Of a stretch of DNA of 50,183 nucleotides, positions 1 to 8,305 are shown one piece after another. This DNA comes from Isoptericola sp042668085 (GTDB taxonomy: Bacteria; Actinomycetota; Actinomycetes; Actinomycetales; Cellulomonadaceae). The first letter of the stretch is position 1; the number at the start of each line of letters is the position of its first letter. Location of the stretch: NCBI RefSeq assembly GCF_042668085.1, contig NZ_JBHVBO010000013.1, forward strand, positions 1 through 50,183. The letters are read 5' to 3'. The notes beneath the pieces were generated by a model. That model was not told the origin of the DNA and did not search any database. It worked only from the letters and a program-made list of their open reading frames with translations. A program made the translations under genes and the position numbers.

Positions 1-78
1 CCGGCCGGGCGTGGGGGTGGCCTCCCGCCGGGCCCCCTACCTCTGCTGTCGCCCCCGCCGCTGGCGGCCGCACGGCCG

Positions 79-501
79 TCAGGCGACCGTCGCGTCGACG
101 GTGACGTCGACGTTGCCCCGCGTGGCGTTCGAGTACGGGCAGACCTGGTGCGCGGCGGCGACGAGGGCGTCGGCGGTCGCCTGGTCGACGCCGCCGAGCT
201 CGGCGTGCAGCGCGACCGCCAGCCCGAACCCGCCCTCGGGCGTCGGGTGCAGCGAGACCTCGGCCACGACCGCGGAGTCGCTCACGGCGGCCTTCTCCCG
301 CCGCGCGACGAGCTTCAGCGCGGAGTGGAAGCAGGCGGCGTACCCCGCGGCGAAGAGTTGCTCGGGGTTCGTCGCGCCACCCGCGCCGCCCATCTCCTTG
401 GGGATCGCGAGGTCGACGTCGAGCAGCCCGTCGTCGGAGCGTGACCGCCCGTCCCGTCCCTCGCCGGTCGCGGTGGCGACCGCCGTGTAGATCGCGCCCA
501 T
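79..501 (-). CDS. ohr: Organic hydroperoxide resistance protein (Ohr, OsmC/Ohr family)
   Basis: A 140-residue protein of normal Ohr length. Ohr enzymes reduce organic hydroperoxides in the cytoplasm with two cysteines, using lipoylated proteins as reductant (family knowledge). Both cysteines are visible: C57 in AGYAACFHSAL and C121 in VCPYSNATRGN. The N-terminal YTAVATATGEGRDGR and the NPEQLFAAGYAACF block are typical of Ohr rather than of OsmC. The gene is divergent from a TetR-type regulator at 620, and the shared 118-base gap holds a dyad. Many ohr genes are controlled by the MarR-type OhrR; none is visible here, so control by the neighbouring TetR protein is inferred. Confidence 0.93.
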   Translation of the reverse strand: MGAIYTAVATATGEGRDGRSRSDDGLLDVDLAIPKEMGGAGGATNPEQLFAAGYAACFHSALKLVARREKAAVSDSAVVAEVSLHPTPEGGFGLAVALHAELGGVDQATADALVAAAHQVCPYSNATRGNVDVTVDATVA

Positions 502-526
502 GGTGGATCCTCTCGTCGAGCCTGGA

Positions 527-552
527 TAGTAGAGTTACTAGTTCGTCTACTA
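527..552. promoter_or_regulatory. Dyad operator between ohr and the TetR gene
   Basis: TAGTAGA at 527-533 is repeated in inverted form as TCTACTA at 546-552, and ACTAGT at 537-542 is itself a palindrome. The block is AT-rich within very GC-rich sequence and lies between two divergent start codons. It is a likely binding site for the TetR protein encoded at 620; the pairing is inferred. Confidence 0.6.
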
Positions 553-619
553 GATCACGCGGCGACGGTCGCCGCAAGCAAGGGCCCGGCGGAGGGCCCG
601 GTCGTGAGAGGTTGGGCAG

Positions 620-1243
620 ATGGAGACCAGCGCGCCGGAGCAGGCGGCCCCGGGGCCGGGTGGGCAGCAGGCCGAGCGGGGCCGCGGGCGCGTGCGCGAG
701 CGGATCCTCGCGGCGGGGAGCGGGCTCTTCTACGCGGAGGGCGTCCGCGCCGTGAGCGCGGACAAGGTCATCGCCGCGGCCGGGGTGTCCAAGGTCACCT
801 TCTACCGGCACTTCCCGACGAAGGACGACCTGGTCGTCGCCTACCTGGACGAGCTCGCGGCGGCCGAGCGGGCGCGGCTGGAGGCGATCCGGTCGCAGCA
901 CGCGGGCGACGCGGCGGCGACCCTCGCGGCGCTCGCCGACGCCCTCGGCGAGGTGGCGCGGAGCGAGCGGTTCCGCGGCTGCGCGTTCGTCAACGCCGGC
1001 GCCGAGTTCGCCGACCCTGCGCACCCGGTGCGCCGCGCGGTAGCCGACCATCGTGCCTGGTACACGGACTTCCTCGCCGGCGTCGCGCGCGACGCCGGAG
1101 CGGACGAGCCCGCGGCCGCGGCCGCCGAGCTGATGATGCTGCGCGACGGGGCGATGGTGTGCGGGGACGTCGACGACGCCCGCGTCGTGGCGCCGCGCCT
1201 CGCCGCGGGCTTCGCGGCCGTCCTGGCCGCCCACCGGGGGTGA
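620..1243 (+). CDS. TetR/AcrR family transcriptional regulator
   Basis: A 207-residue one-component repressor. The N-terminal DNA-binding domain is clear at about residues 25-70: RERILAAGSGLFYAEGVRAV, then the recognition segment GVSKVTFYRHFPTKDDLV, which is close to the TetR consensus. The C-terminal part is helical and should bind a ligand, which cannot be named. The ATG is preceded by GAGAGG at a spacing of about 8. The gene is transcribed away from ohr across a dyad, so it may control itself and ohr. C-terminal similarity to known regulators cannot be judged by eye. Confidence 0.9.
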   Translation: METSAPEQAAPGPGGQQAERGRGRVRERILAAGSGLFYAEGVRAVSADKVIAAAGVSKVTFYRHFPTKDDLVVAYLDELAAAERARLEAIRSQHAGDAAATLAALADALGEVARSERFRGCAFVNAGAEFADPAHPVRRAVADHRAWYTDFLAGVARDAGADEPAAAAAELMMLRDGAMVCGDVDDARVVAPRLAAGFAAVLAAHRG

Positions 1244-1343
1244 CGACCGGAGCGCTGCGCCGCCTGTGCCCAGCGGGTGCGCCGGAGGGTGCGCCGGCGG
1301 GCGTGTCGAGCAGGTTCGGAGGGACCTGAGAGAATCGGGCACC

Positions 1344-2213
1344 ATGAGCACCGAACGCCGCGGCGGGAGCCGCCGCACCAGCCGCCCCCAGGGACCCGCC
1401 GCGCGGCGTCCGCAGCGCCAGCGCCAGGCCCCGCCCCGTCGCCCCGCCCCTCGCTCCGGCGAGCCGGACCGCGACGTGCACGTCGCCGACGGCGTCCGTC
1501 TGCAGAAGGTGCTCGCGCAGGCGGGGCTGGGCTCGCGCCGCAAGTGCGAGGAGCTCATCGCCGAGGGGCACGTCGAGGTGGACGGCGTCCTCGTCACGGA
1601 GCTCGGCCTCCGGGTCGACCCCGCCACCGCCGTCGTGCACGTCGACGGCATGCGCGTGCAGCTCGACACCTCGAAGATCACCATCGCCCTGAACAAGCCG
1701 CTCGGCGTGGTCTCCACGATGAGCGACCCGGAGGGCCGGCCCACGCTCGCCGACCTGGTCAAGGACCGGCCGGAGCGGCTGTTCCACGTCGGCCGGCTCG
1801 ACGCCGACAGCGAGGGGCTGCTGCTCCTCACCAACGACGGCGAGCTCGCGAACCGGCTCGCGCACCCGCGGTACGAGATCCGCAAGACGTACCTCGTCAC
1901 CGTGACGGGCGGCGAGTTCTACCCGCGTCACGCCAAGCAGCTCACCGACGGCGTCGAGCTCGAGGACGGCCTCGCGCGCGCCGACAAGGTCCGCGTGGTG
2001 GACTCCGTGCCGGGCGAGACCATGATCGAGGTGGTGCTGCACGAGGGCCGCAACCGGATCGTGCGCCGGATGCTCGACGCCGTCGGGTTCCCGGTGACGC
2101 GCCTGGTGCGGACCCGGATCGGCCCCATCGCGCTCGGTGACCTGCGGGCCGGGCGCTCGCGGGTGCTCGGGCGCACCGAGCTCGGCACCCTCATGCGCGA
2201 CGTCGACATGTGA
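1344..2213 (+). CDS. rluB: 23S rRNA pseudouridine synthase, RluB family
   Basis: About 289 residues. It converts uridine to pseudouridine in 23S rRNA. After a basic, low-complexity N-terminus rich in R, P and Q (residues 1-50) there is an S4 RNA-binding domain (LQKVLAQAGLGSRRKCEELI). The RsuA/RluB catalytic block follows, GRLDADSEGLLLLTNDG, where the Asp in GRLD is the nucleophile. The C-terminal LHEGRNRIVRRMLDAVGFPV is also typical. I chose the ATG at 1344 because GAGAAT at 1330-1335 lies 8 bases upstream, as in a leaderless transcript, and the longer reading upstream is not protein-like. In many actinobacteria scpA-scpB precede this gene; here a TetR gene does. cmk follows after 95 bases. 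Confidence 0.93.
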   Translation: MSTERRGGSRRTSRPQGPAARRPQRQRQAPPRRPAPRSGEPDRDVHVADGVRLQKVLAQAGLGSRRKCEELIAEGHVEVDGVLVTELGLRVDPATAVVHVDGMRVQLDTSKITIALNKPLGVVSTMSDPEGRPTLADLVKDRPERLFHVGRLDADSEGLLLLTNDGELANRLAHPRYEIRKTYLVTVTGGEFYPRHAKQLTDGVELEDGLARADKVRVVDSVPGETMIEVVLHEGRNRIVRRMLDAVGFPVTRLVRTRIGPIALGDLRAGRSRVLGRTELGTLMRDVDM

Positions 2214-2308
2214 CGCCGTCGCGCCCGTCCCTCGTCCCCGCAGCCAGCAGCACCGCACGTCCCGCAGTCCCGCGCGACAACCCGCGCGACAACAGAAGGT
2301 GAGCACAC

Positions 2309-3001
2309 GTGGTCGTCATCGCCGTCGACGGTCCCTCCGGGTCCGGCAAGTCCAGCGTCTCCAAGGCGGTGGCGGCCCGGCTGGGGCTCGCCTACCTCGA
2401 CACCGGCGCGATGTACCGGGCGGCGACGCTGTGGTGCGTCGACGGGGGCACGGACCTCGCAGACCGGGCCGCGGTGGCCGACGCCGTGCGCGCCATGCCG
2501 CTGGAGATGGGCCTCGACCCCGCCGCCCCGACCGTGCACCTCGGCGGTCGCGACGTGGCCGCGGCGATCCGCACCACGGAGGTCTCCACCGCCGTCTCGC
2601 AGGTGGCCACCAACCTCGACGTCCGCGCCGAGCTCCGCCGCCGGCAGCGTGCCGTGATCGAGACCGAGAGCGCCCCGGGCGGCTTCTCGGGCGGCAAGGG
2701 CATCGTCGCCGAGGGCCGCGACATCACGACCGTCGTCGCCCCCGACGCGGACGCCCGCGTGCTGCTCACCGCGAGCGAGGAGGCCCGCCTGCGCCGGCGG
2801 TCGCTCGAGGTGCACGGCGCGGCCGACGCGTCGGCCGTCGAGGCGACCCGCGACCAGGTGCTGCGCCGCGACCGCGACGACTCCACCGTCAGCCAGTTCC
2901 AGGTCGCCGCCGACGGCGTGGTCACCGTCGACTCCTCCGACCTCGACTTCGACCAGACGGTCGACGCCGTCCTCGCGGTCGTCGCCCAGGTCACCGCCTG
3001 A
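2309..3001 (+). CDS. cmk: Cytidylate kinase
   Basis: A 230-residue kinase that phosphorylates CMP and dCMP with ATP in pyrimidine nucleotide metabolism. The P-loop GPSGSGKSSVSKAVA is at residues 8-22, followed by LAYLDTGAMYRA for nucleotide-monophosphate binding and EGRDITTVVAPDADARVLLTAS, as expected for Cmk. The GTG start at 2309 is preceded by AGAAGG at a spacing of about 9, and no longer N-terminus is needed. It lies between rluB and der, the usual actinobacterial order. Just upstream (about 2268-2292) CCCGCGCGACAA is repeated twice. Confidence 0.95.
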   Translation: MVVIAVDGPSGSGKSSVSKAVAARLGLAYLDTGAMYRAATLWCVDGGTDLADRAAVADAVRAMPLEMGLDPAAPTVHLGGRDVAAAIRTTEVSTAVSQVATNLDVRAELRRRQRAVIETESAPGGFSGGKGIVAEGRDITTVVAPDADARVLLTASEEARLRRRSLEVHGAADASAVEATRDQVLRRDRDDSTVSQFQVAADGVVTVDSSDLDFDQTVDAVLAVVAQVTA

Positions 3002-3105
3002 CACCACCTCGCTCACCAGCTCACGCGCCGCCGCGCGTCACCGCGCCGGCCCGGTGACGCGGGTCTCGTTCGTGACACGCCGCTCGGCCTGGGAGAATGG
3101 TGCGC

Positions 3106-4656
3106 ATGACCACTCCCGCCGACGGCTCCGTGCCCGCTGCCGAGCCCACCGACGAGCCCATCGCCGCGCCTGCCGAGGACGCGGGCCGCGACGCCGTCGC
3201 GGAGGTGCTGGAGTCCGACGGCGACGACGAGGCGCGCGAGCGTGCCCTGCGCGCCGGGCTCGAGGACTTCGAGCTCGACGAGGCCGACCGCGCCCTGCTG
3301 GACGCCGAGTGGGACGAGGAGGGCTTCGGCCCGGGCGAGGCACCGCTGCCGGTGCTCGCCGTCGTCGGGCGCCCGAACGTCGGCAAGTCGACGCTCGTCA
3401 ACCGCATCCTCGGCCGCCGGGAGGCCGTCGTCGAGGACACGCCGGGCGTCACTCGCGACCGTGTGAGCTACCCCGGCGAGTGGTCGGGGCGCGAGTTCAC
3501 GCTCGTGGACACCGGCGGCTGGGAGGTCGACGTCGCGGGCATCGAGTCGAAGGTCGCCGAGCAGGCGGAGGTCGCGGTCGAGCTGGCCGACGCCGTGATC
3601 TTCGTCGTCGACTCCACCGTGGGCGCGACGTCGACCGACGAGCGGGTCGTGGAGCTGCTGCGCCGCTCGGGCAAGCCGGTCGTGCTGTGCGCCAACAAGG
3701 TCGACGGCCCGTCGGGCGAGGCGGACGCCGCCTACCTCTGGTCGCTCGGCCTCGGCGAGCCGCACCCCGTCTCCGCCCTGCACGGCCGCGGCACCGGGGA
3801 CCTGCTGGACGCGGCGATGAAGGTGCTGCCCGAGGTCTCCGAGCACGGGGAGCTGCGGCCCGCGGGCCCGCGCCGCGTGGCCCTCGTGGGCCGCCCGAAC
3901 GTCGGCAAGTCCTCGCTGCTGAACAAGATCGCCGGGGCGGACCGCGTCGTCGTCGACGAGACCGCGGGCACCACGCGCGACCCGGTCGACGAGCTCGTGG
4001 AGATCAAGGGCGTGCCGTACTGGTTCGTCGACACCGCGGGCATCCGCCGCCGCGTCCACCAGACGCGGGGCGCCGACTTCTACGCGTCCCTGCGCACGCA
4101 GGCGGCGATCGAGAAGGCCGAGGTCGCCGTCGTGCTCGTCGACGCCTCGCAGCCGATGACCGAGCAGGACACCCGCGTCATCTCGCAGGCCGTCGACGCC
4201 GGTCGCGCGCTCGTCATCGCGTACAACAAGTGGGACCTCATGGACGACGACCGTCGCCCGTACCTCGAGCGCGAGATCGAGCGGGACCTCGTGCAGGTGC
4301 AGTGGGCGCCGCGCGTCAACGTCTCGGCCCGCACGGGCTGGCACACCGACAAGCTGACGCGCGCGCTCGAGACGTCGCTCGAGTCGTGGGACACCCGCAT
4401 CCCGACCGGCCGCCTCAACGCCTTCCTCGGCGAGCTCGTGGCCGCCCACCCGCACCCGCTGCGCGGCGGCAAGCAGCCGCGGATCCTGTTCGGCACGCAG
4501 GCCTCGACGCGCCCGCCGCGGTTCGTCATCTTCGCCACCGGCTTCCTGGAGGCCGGCTACCGCCGCTTCATCGAGCGCCGCCTGCGCGAGACCTTCGGCT
4601 TCGAGGGCTCGCCGATCGAGATCAGCGTGCGCGTGCGGGAGAAGCGGCGCCGCTGA
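3106..4656 (+). CDS. der: Ribosome biogenesis GTPase Der (EngA)
   Basis: About 516 residues. Der has two consecutive GTPase domains and a KH-like end and acts in 50S subunit assembly. The G1 motif appears twice, GRPNVGKSTLVNRI near residue 89 and GRPNVGKSSLLNKI near 263. The matching DTGGWE / DTAGIRRR G3 and NKVD / NKWD G4 motifs are present. The first 85 residues are an acidic extension seen in actinobacterial Der. The ATG at 3106 lies 7 bases after GAGAAT (3093-3098), fitting a leaderless start; an in-frame ATG at 3097 overlaps that hexamer and is less likely. Confidence 0.96.
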   Translation: MTTPADGSVPAAEPTDEPIAAPAEDAGRDAVAEVLESDGDDEARERALRAGLEDFELDEADRALLDAEWDEEGFGPGEAPLPVLAVVGRPNVGKSTLVNRILGRREAVVEDTPGVTRDRVSYPGEWSGREFTLVDTGGWEVDVAGIESKVAEQAEVAVELADAVIFVVDSTVGATSTDERVVELLRRSGKPVVLCANKVDGPSGEADAAYLWSLGLGEPHPVSALHGRGTGDLLDAAMKVLPEVSEHGELRPAGPRRVALVGRPNVGKSSLLNKIAGADRVVVDETAGTTRDPVDELVEIKGVPYWFVDTAGIRRRVHQTRGADFYASLRTQAAIEKAEVAVVLVDASQPMTEQDTRVISQAVDAGRALVIAYNKWDLMDDDRRPYLEREIERDLVQVQWAPRVNVSARTGWHTDKLTRALETSLESWDTRIPTGRLNAFLGELVAAHPHPLRGGKQPRILFGTQASTRPPRFVIFATGFLEAGYRRFIERRLRETFGFEGSPIEISVRVREKRRR

Positions 4657-4682
4657 GCCGGTGACGAGCCGATGAGCAGCCG

Positions 4683-5783
4683 ATGAGCCGCCCCGTGCGC
4701 GAGGCCCCCCTGGCCCGCCGTGGTCGCCTGCTGCGCCTGGGCGCGGCGCGCGACACGTCCGCGGTGCGGCACCTGGTGACGTTCCTCGTCGTCACCGTGG
4801 CGACGGTGCTCGTGACGCGGTTCCTCCTCGCGGCCTCGGGGTACCCGCAGGTGGGTGGCGGCGGCCTGCACGTGGCGCACGTCCTGTGGGGCGGCCTCGG
4901 CATGGCGCTCGCGGTGGTCGTGCTGCTCTCGTGGGTCGGCCCCGCGCTGCGGTCGCTGGGCGCCGTGCTCGGCGGCGTCGGCTTCGGCCTGTTCGTCGAC
5001 GAGATCGGCAAGTTCGTCACGTCCGACAACGACTACTTCTACGAGCCGACGGCGGCGCTCATCTACGCCGTCGTCGTGGCCCTCGTGCTGCTCGTCGAGG
5101 CGTTGCACGGGCGCCGGGCGCACCACCCGGCGGAGTACCTCGCGGTGGCCACCGACCGCGCGGTCGCCGGCGTGGCGGGCGGGTTCACGGACGCCGAGCG
5201 CGAGGAGGCGCGCAGCCTCGTGGCACACGGGCGCGGGGAACCCGCCGACGAGGAGGTGGCGGCCCTCGTGGAGGCCGTGCCGCGCGACGACGTGGCCGTG
5301 CCGGACCCGGTGCGCGCCCTGGTGCGGCGCTCGTCGGCCTGGTTCGCCGAGGCGATGGAGCACCGCTGGGCGGCCACCGTCGTGGCGGTCGTCGTGCTCG
5401 GCACGGCCGCCGGGTCGCTCGTCGTGGGCGTGCGGGTGGTGACCGGCGGCGTCGACGTGCCCGGCTGGGTGGGCGCCGGGATCCTCGCCGCCGTGGCCGT
5501 CACGGTGTCGTGCGTCGCCGCGGGCGTCGTCGTCGGGCGCGGCGACCACCGCAGCGGAGCCGTGTGGGTGCGCCGCGGCGTGCTCGTGAGCCTGCTCGTG
5601 ACACAGCTCCTGGCGTTCCGGGCCGTGCAGTGGGTGGCCGTCGCCGGGCTCGTCGTGGACCTCCTCGTGCTCGCGGCGCTGGGGGTCGCCCTCGGGCGGG
5701 ACGACGAGCGGCGCACCGCCCGGCCGCGGACCGCGGACCGGCGTCGTGTGCGCGGGCGGGACGACCTGGGGTCGGCGGGATGA
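4683..5783 (+). CDS. Multi-pass membrane protein, unknown function
   Basis: A 366-residue protein with about seven hydrophobic segments: near residues 31-51, 62-84, 87-106 and 121-140, then after a charged loop near 228-252, 260-282 and 295-335. The loop (about 145-225) is hydrophilic and rich in E, D and R and is probably cytoplasmic. The segment FGLFVDEIGKFVTSDNDYFY in the third hydrophobic region is the most distinctive part. I do not recognise a named family. The gene follows der by 26 bases, and its stop overlaps the next start (ATGA at 5780-5783), so the two are probably co-translated. Confidence 0.75.
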   Translation: MSRPVREAPLARRGRLLRLGAARDTSAVRHLVTFLVVTVATVLVTRFLLAASGYPQVGGGGLHVAHVLWGGLGMALAVVVLLSWVGPALRSLGAVLGGVGFGLFVDEIGKFVTSDNDYFYEPTAALIYAVVVALVLLVEALHGRRAHHPAEYLAVATDRAVAGVAGGFTDAEREEARSLVAHGRGEPADEEVAALVEAVPRDDVAVPDPVRALVRRSSAWFAEAMEHRWAATVVAVVVLGTAAGSLVVGVRVVTGGVDVPGWVGAGILAAVAVTVSCVAAGVVVGRGDHRSGAVWVRRGVLVSLLVTQLLAFRAVQWVAVAGLVVDLLVLAALGVALGRDDERRTARPRTADRRRVRGRDDLGSAG

Positions 5784-6220
5784 TCACGCGCGACGAGCTG
5801 GACCGCCGTTCGGGCGCCTCCGCCGGGGGCGACGAACGCTGGCTCCCGCTGCTGACGCTGGCGGAGTTCTTCGACGGCAACGACGACGAGGAGTCCCTCG
5901 CTCCGAACCAGTGGGGCGACGGCCGCCTACCGCTCGCGGAGATCCGGCTCCGCCTGGAGCGCCTCGCGGCCTGGGAGGGCGTCGCGTGGGTGCGGGTCGA
6001 GCTGCACGAGGAGTCCGTCGAGGACGACGTGGACTGGATCGCCGCCGAGGCGGTCGCCGTGTGCACCGCGCTCGTCGCCGAGGAGGTCGAGGACATCGTC
6101 GGCGCGGACGAGCTCCGGTCCGACGGCGTGGTCGAGGGGTACGTGTACCCCGCCGACTGGTTCACGGACGTGCCCGACGTGCCCGAGGGCCACCGCGTGC
6201 TCTCCCTCGTGTGGGACTGA
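5780..6220 (+). CDS. Small acidic protein, unknown function
   Basis: About 146 residues, strongly acidic, with no signal peptide and no membrane segment. The start overlaps the stop of the membrane-protein gene by four bases. Readable blocks are LPLLTLAEFFDGNDDEESLA, IRLRLERLAAWEGVAWVRVE and VEGYVYPADWFTDVPDVPEG. The alternating acidic and aromatic residues with one long helix look like a compact alpha/beta cytosolic protein. I do not recognise the family. The overlap with the upstream gene suggests a partner or accessory role. Confidence 0.7.
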   Translation: MITRDELDRRSGASAGGDERWLPLLTLAEFFDGNDDEESLAPNQWGDGRLPLAEIRLRLERLAAWEGVAWVRVELHEESVEDDVDWIAAEAVAVCTALVAEEVEDIVGADELRSDGVVEGYVYPADWFTDVPDVPEGHRVLSLVWD

Positions 6221-6320
6221 CCCGGCCCGCGCCGCCACGGTCGGCACGTGAGACGTGTGCCACTCGCGCTTGCCAGGCGGTCGCGGAGCGTGGCACCGTC
6301 GGCGATGACGAGCGAATTGC

Positions 6321-6450
6321 TCGCGTGCTCTGGGGTCGGTGAAATTCCGAGCCGGCGGTGAAAGTCCGCGACCCGGTCACAGCCTGTGACCGGTTGACCA
6401 GGTGGAACTCCTGGACCGACGGTCAAAGTCCGGATGGGAAGCGCACGCGA
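6321..6450 (+). promoter_or_regulatory. FMN riboswitch (RFN element)
   Basis: The conserved RFN blocks are all present in order: GGGGTCGGTGAAATTCCG, GCCGGCGGTGAAAGTCCGCG, a variable hairpin (GGTCACAG/CTGTGACC, 6375-6392), then the TGACCAGGTGGAACTCCTGG arm and GGTCAAAGTCCGGATGGGAAG. The closing stem P1 is a perfect 8-bp pair, TCGCGTGC (6321-6328) with GCACGCGA (6443-6450). It lies 150 bases before the ribD start and should lower expression of the riboflavin operon when FMN is plentiful. The downstream expression platform (anti-terminator or RBS sequestration) could not be resolved by eye. Confidence 0.96.
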
Positions 6451-6599
6451 CGGCTCCCCGTCCGGTCCGTCCACCGGCCCCTCGCGGCCGGAACCGGCCG
6501 TCGTCCGTCGTGACGACCGCCCGTGACCGGCCGGCGCGAGCACGTCCGACCCCGCCTTCCGCCCCCGGGGTCCGCGACCGGACGACAGGGGCAGGACGG

Positions 6600-7667
6600 A
6601 TGAGTGCCACCACGGCGGAGCGCGCCGCGATGCAGCGCGCGCTGGAGCTGGCCGCGCAGGTGCCGGCCCGCGGACCCAACCCGCGCGTCGGGTGCGTGCT
6701 CCTGGACGCCGACGGCGCGACGGTCGCCGAGGGCTTCCACCGCGGCGCGGGCACGCCGCACGCCGAGGTCGAGGCGCTGCACCGGGCGACCGGGTCCCGC
6801 GGCCCGGGCGCCGCGCGAGGCGCCACGGCCGTCGTCACCCTCGAGCCCTGCAACCACCACGGCCGCACCGGGCCGTGCGTCGACGCGCTGCTGGCCGCAG
6901 GCGTCGCGCGCGTCGTCCACGCCCAGCACGACCCCAACCCGGCCGCGTCGGGCGGCGCCGCGCGCCTGCGCGCCGCGGGCGTCGAGGTGGTCGGCGGGGT
7001 GCTGGCCGACGAGGCGCGAGCCCTCAACGCCACCTGGACGCGCGCGCTGGAGCTCGGGCGTCCCCTCGTCACCTGGAAGGTCGCCAGCACTCTCGACGGC
7101 CGCTCCGCCGCGGCCGACGGCACCTCGCGCTGGATCTCCGGCCGGGCCGCGCGGCACGACGTGCACCGCCTGCGCGCCGAGGTCGACGCCGTCGTCGTCG
7201 GCACCGGCACCGCGCTCGCGGACGACCCCGACCTCACCGTGCGCCACGCCCCGCTGACCGGCCCCCAGCCGGACCGCGTCGTCGTCGGCCTGCGGGACCT
7301 GCCCGCGTCGTCCCGGCTCGCGCGCGCGGCGGCCGCCGGCGAGGCCGTGATGCACCTGCGCACCCACGACCCGCACGAGGTGCTGGACCTGCTCTGGTAC
7401 CGCGAGCACCGGCACGTGCTGCTCGAGGGCGGGCCCGCCCTGGCCGCCGCCTTCTGGCGCGCCGGGCTCGTGGACGACGTCGTCGCCTACGTCGCCCCCG
7501 TGCTGCTCGGCGTCGGTCCGAGCGCCGTCGCCGACCTCGGCATCGGCACCATCGCGGACGCCGCACGGCTCGACCTCCTCGACGTCGCCGTCCTGCCCCG
7601 GGACCCCGACGACCCCACCGACACCCCCACCGTGCGGCTCGCCCTGCGACCGCGGAAGGAGCGCTGA
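6600..7667 (+). CDS. ribD: Bifunctional riboflavin biosynthesis deaminase/reductase RibD
   Basis: About 355 residues, the usual length. It carries out two middle steps of riboflavin synthesis: deamination of the pyrimidine ring and reduction of the ribose side chain. The N-terminal deaminase has the zinc motif HAEVEAL (near residue 58) with EPCNHHGRTGPC (near 83-94). The reductase domain starts near 155 with TWKVASTLDGRSAAADGTSRWISG and contains LLEGGPALAAAFW near the end. The ATG at 6600 is preceded by GGGGCAGGA. It is the first gene after the FMN riboswitch and is followed by ribE after 2 bases. Confidence 0.96.
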   Translation: MSATTAERAAMQRALELAAQVPARGPNPRVGCVLLDADGATVAEGFHRGAGTPHAEVEALHRATGSRGPGAARGATAVVTLEPCNHHGRTGPCVDALLAAGVARVVHAQHDPNPAASGGAARLRAAGVEVVGGVLADEARALNATWTRALELGRPLVTWKVASTLDGRSAAADGTSRWISGRAARHDVHRLRAEVDAVVVGTGTALADDPDLTVRHAPLTGPQPDRVVVGLRDLPASSRLARAAAAGEAVMHLRTHDPHEVLDLLWYREHRHVLLEGGPALAAAFWRAGLVDDVVAYVAPVLLGVGPSAVADLGIGTIADAARLDLLDVAVLPRDPDDPTDTPTVRLALRPRKER

Positions 7668-7669
7668 CC

Positions 7670-8305
7670 ATGTTCACCGGAATCGTGGAGGAGCTCGGCA
7701 CCGTCGTCGACGTGCGCGAGCACGCCGACGGCGCCCGCCTCACCGTCGCGGCCGAGAGGGTGCTGGACGGCGTCCGGCTCGGCGACTCGATCGCGGTCGA
7801 CGGCTGCTGCCTCACCGTCGCGGAGACCGGCGAGCGCGACGGCCGTGCCACCTGGACCGCCGACCTCATGGCCGAGACGCTGGCACGCACGAGCCTCGGC
7901 GGCCGGCGGCCCGGCGATCGGGTCAACCTCGAGCGGGCGCTCGCGGCCGACGGGCGTTTCGGCGGCCACGTCGTGCAGGGGCACGTCGACGGCGTCGGCA
8001 CCGTGCTCGCGCGCACGCCGGGGACGCAGTGGGAGGTCGTGGAGATCGCGCTCCCCGGGGACCTCGCGCGGTACGTCGTGGCGCAGGGCTCGATCGCCGT
8101 CGACGGCGTGAGCCTTACCGTCGTGGACGCCCGGGACGACGCGTTCACCGTGAGCCTCATCCCCGAGACCCGGGCGCGCACGACGCTCGGCGCCAGGGCC
8201 GTGGGGGAGCGGGTCAACCTCGAGGTCGACGTGCTGAGCAAGTACGTGGAGCGGCACCTGGCGTCCGCCTCAGCGCAGCTCGCGGCGACCGGGGCCACGC
8301 GATGA
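7670..8305 (+). CDS. ribE: Riboflavin synthase, alpha chain
   Basis: About 211 residues. It dismutates two molecules of 6,7-dimethyl-8-ribityllumazine to riboflavin. The MFTGIVEELGTV start is diagnostic. The protein is two lumazine-binding halves: the first contains DSIAVDGCCLTV, and the second repeats it as GSIAVDGVSLTVVD, with GGHVVQGHVDGVG between them. GGAAGGAG lies just before the start, inside the end of ribD. The stop overlaps the ribBA start, so translational coupling is likely. Confidence 0.96.
   Translation: MFTGIVEELGTVVDVREHADGARLTVAAERVLDGVRLGDSIAVDGCCLTVAETGERDGRATWTADLMAETLARTSLGGRRPGDRVNLERALAADGRFGGHVVQGHVDGVGTVLARTPGTQWEVVEIALPGDLARYVVAQGSIAVDGVSLTVVDARDDAFTVSLIPETRARTTLGARAVGERVNLEVDVLSKYVERHLASASAQLAATGATR

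Noticed and set aside
1277..2140. Long Arg/Ala/Pro-rich reading frames opposite or beside rluB, der, ribD and ribBA
   Set aside because: They are shadows of GC-rich genes: low-complexity composition, no motifs and full overlap with recognised proteins.
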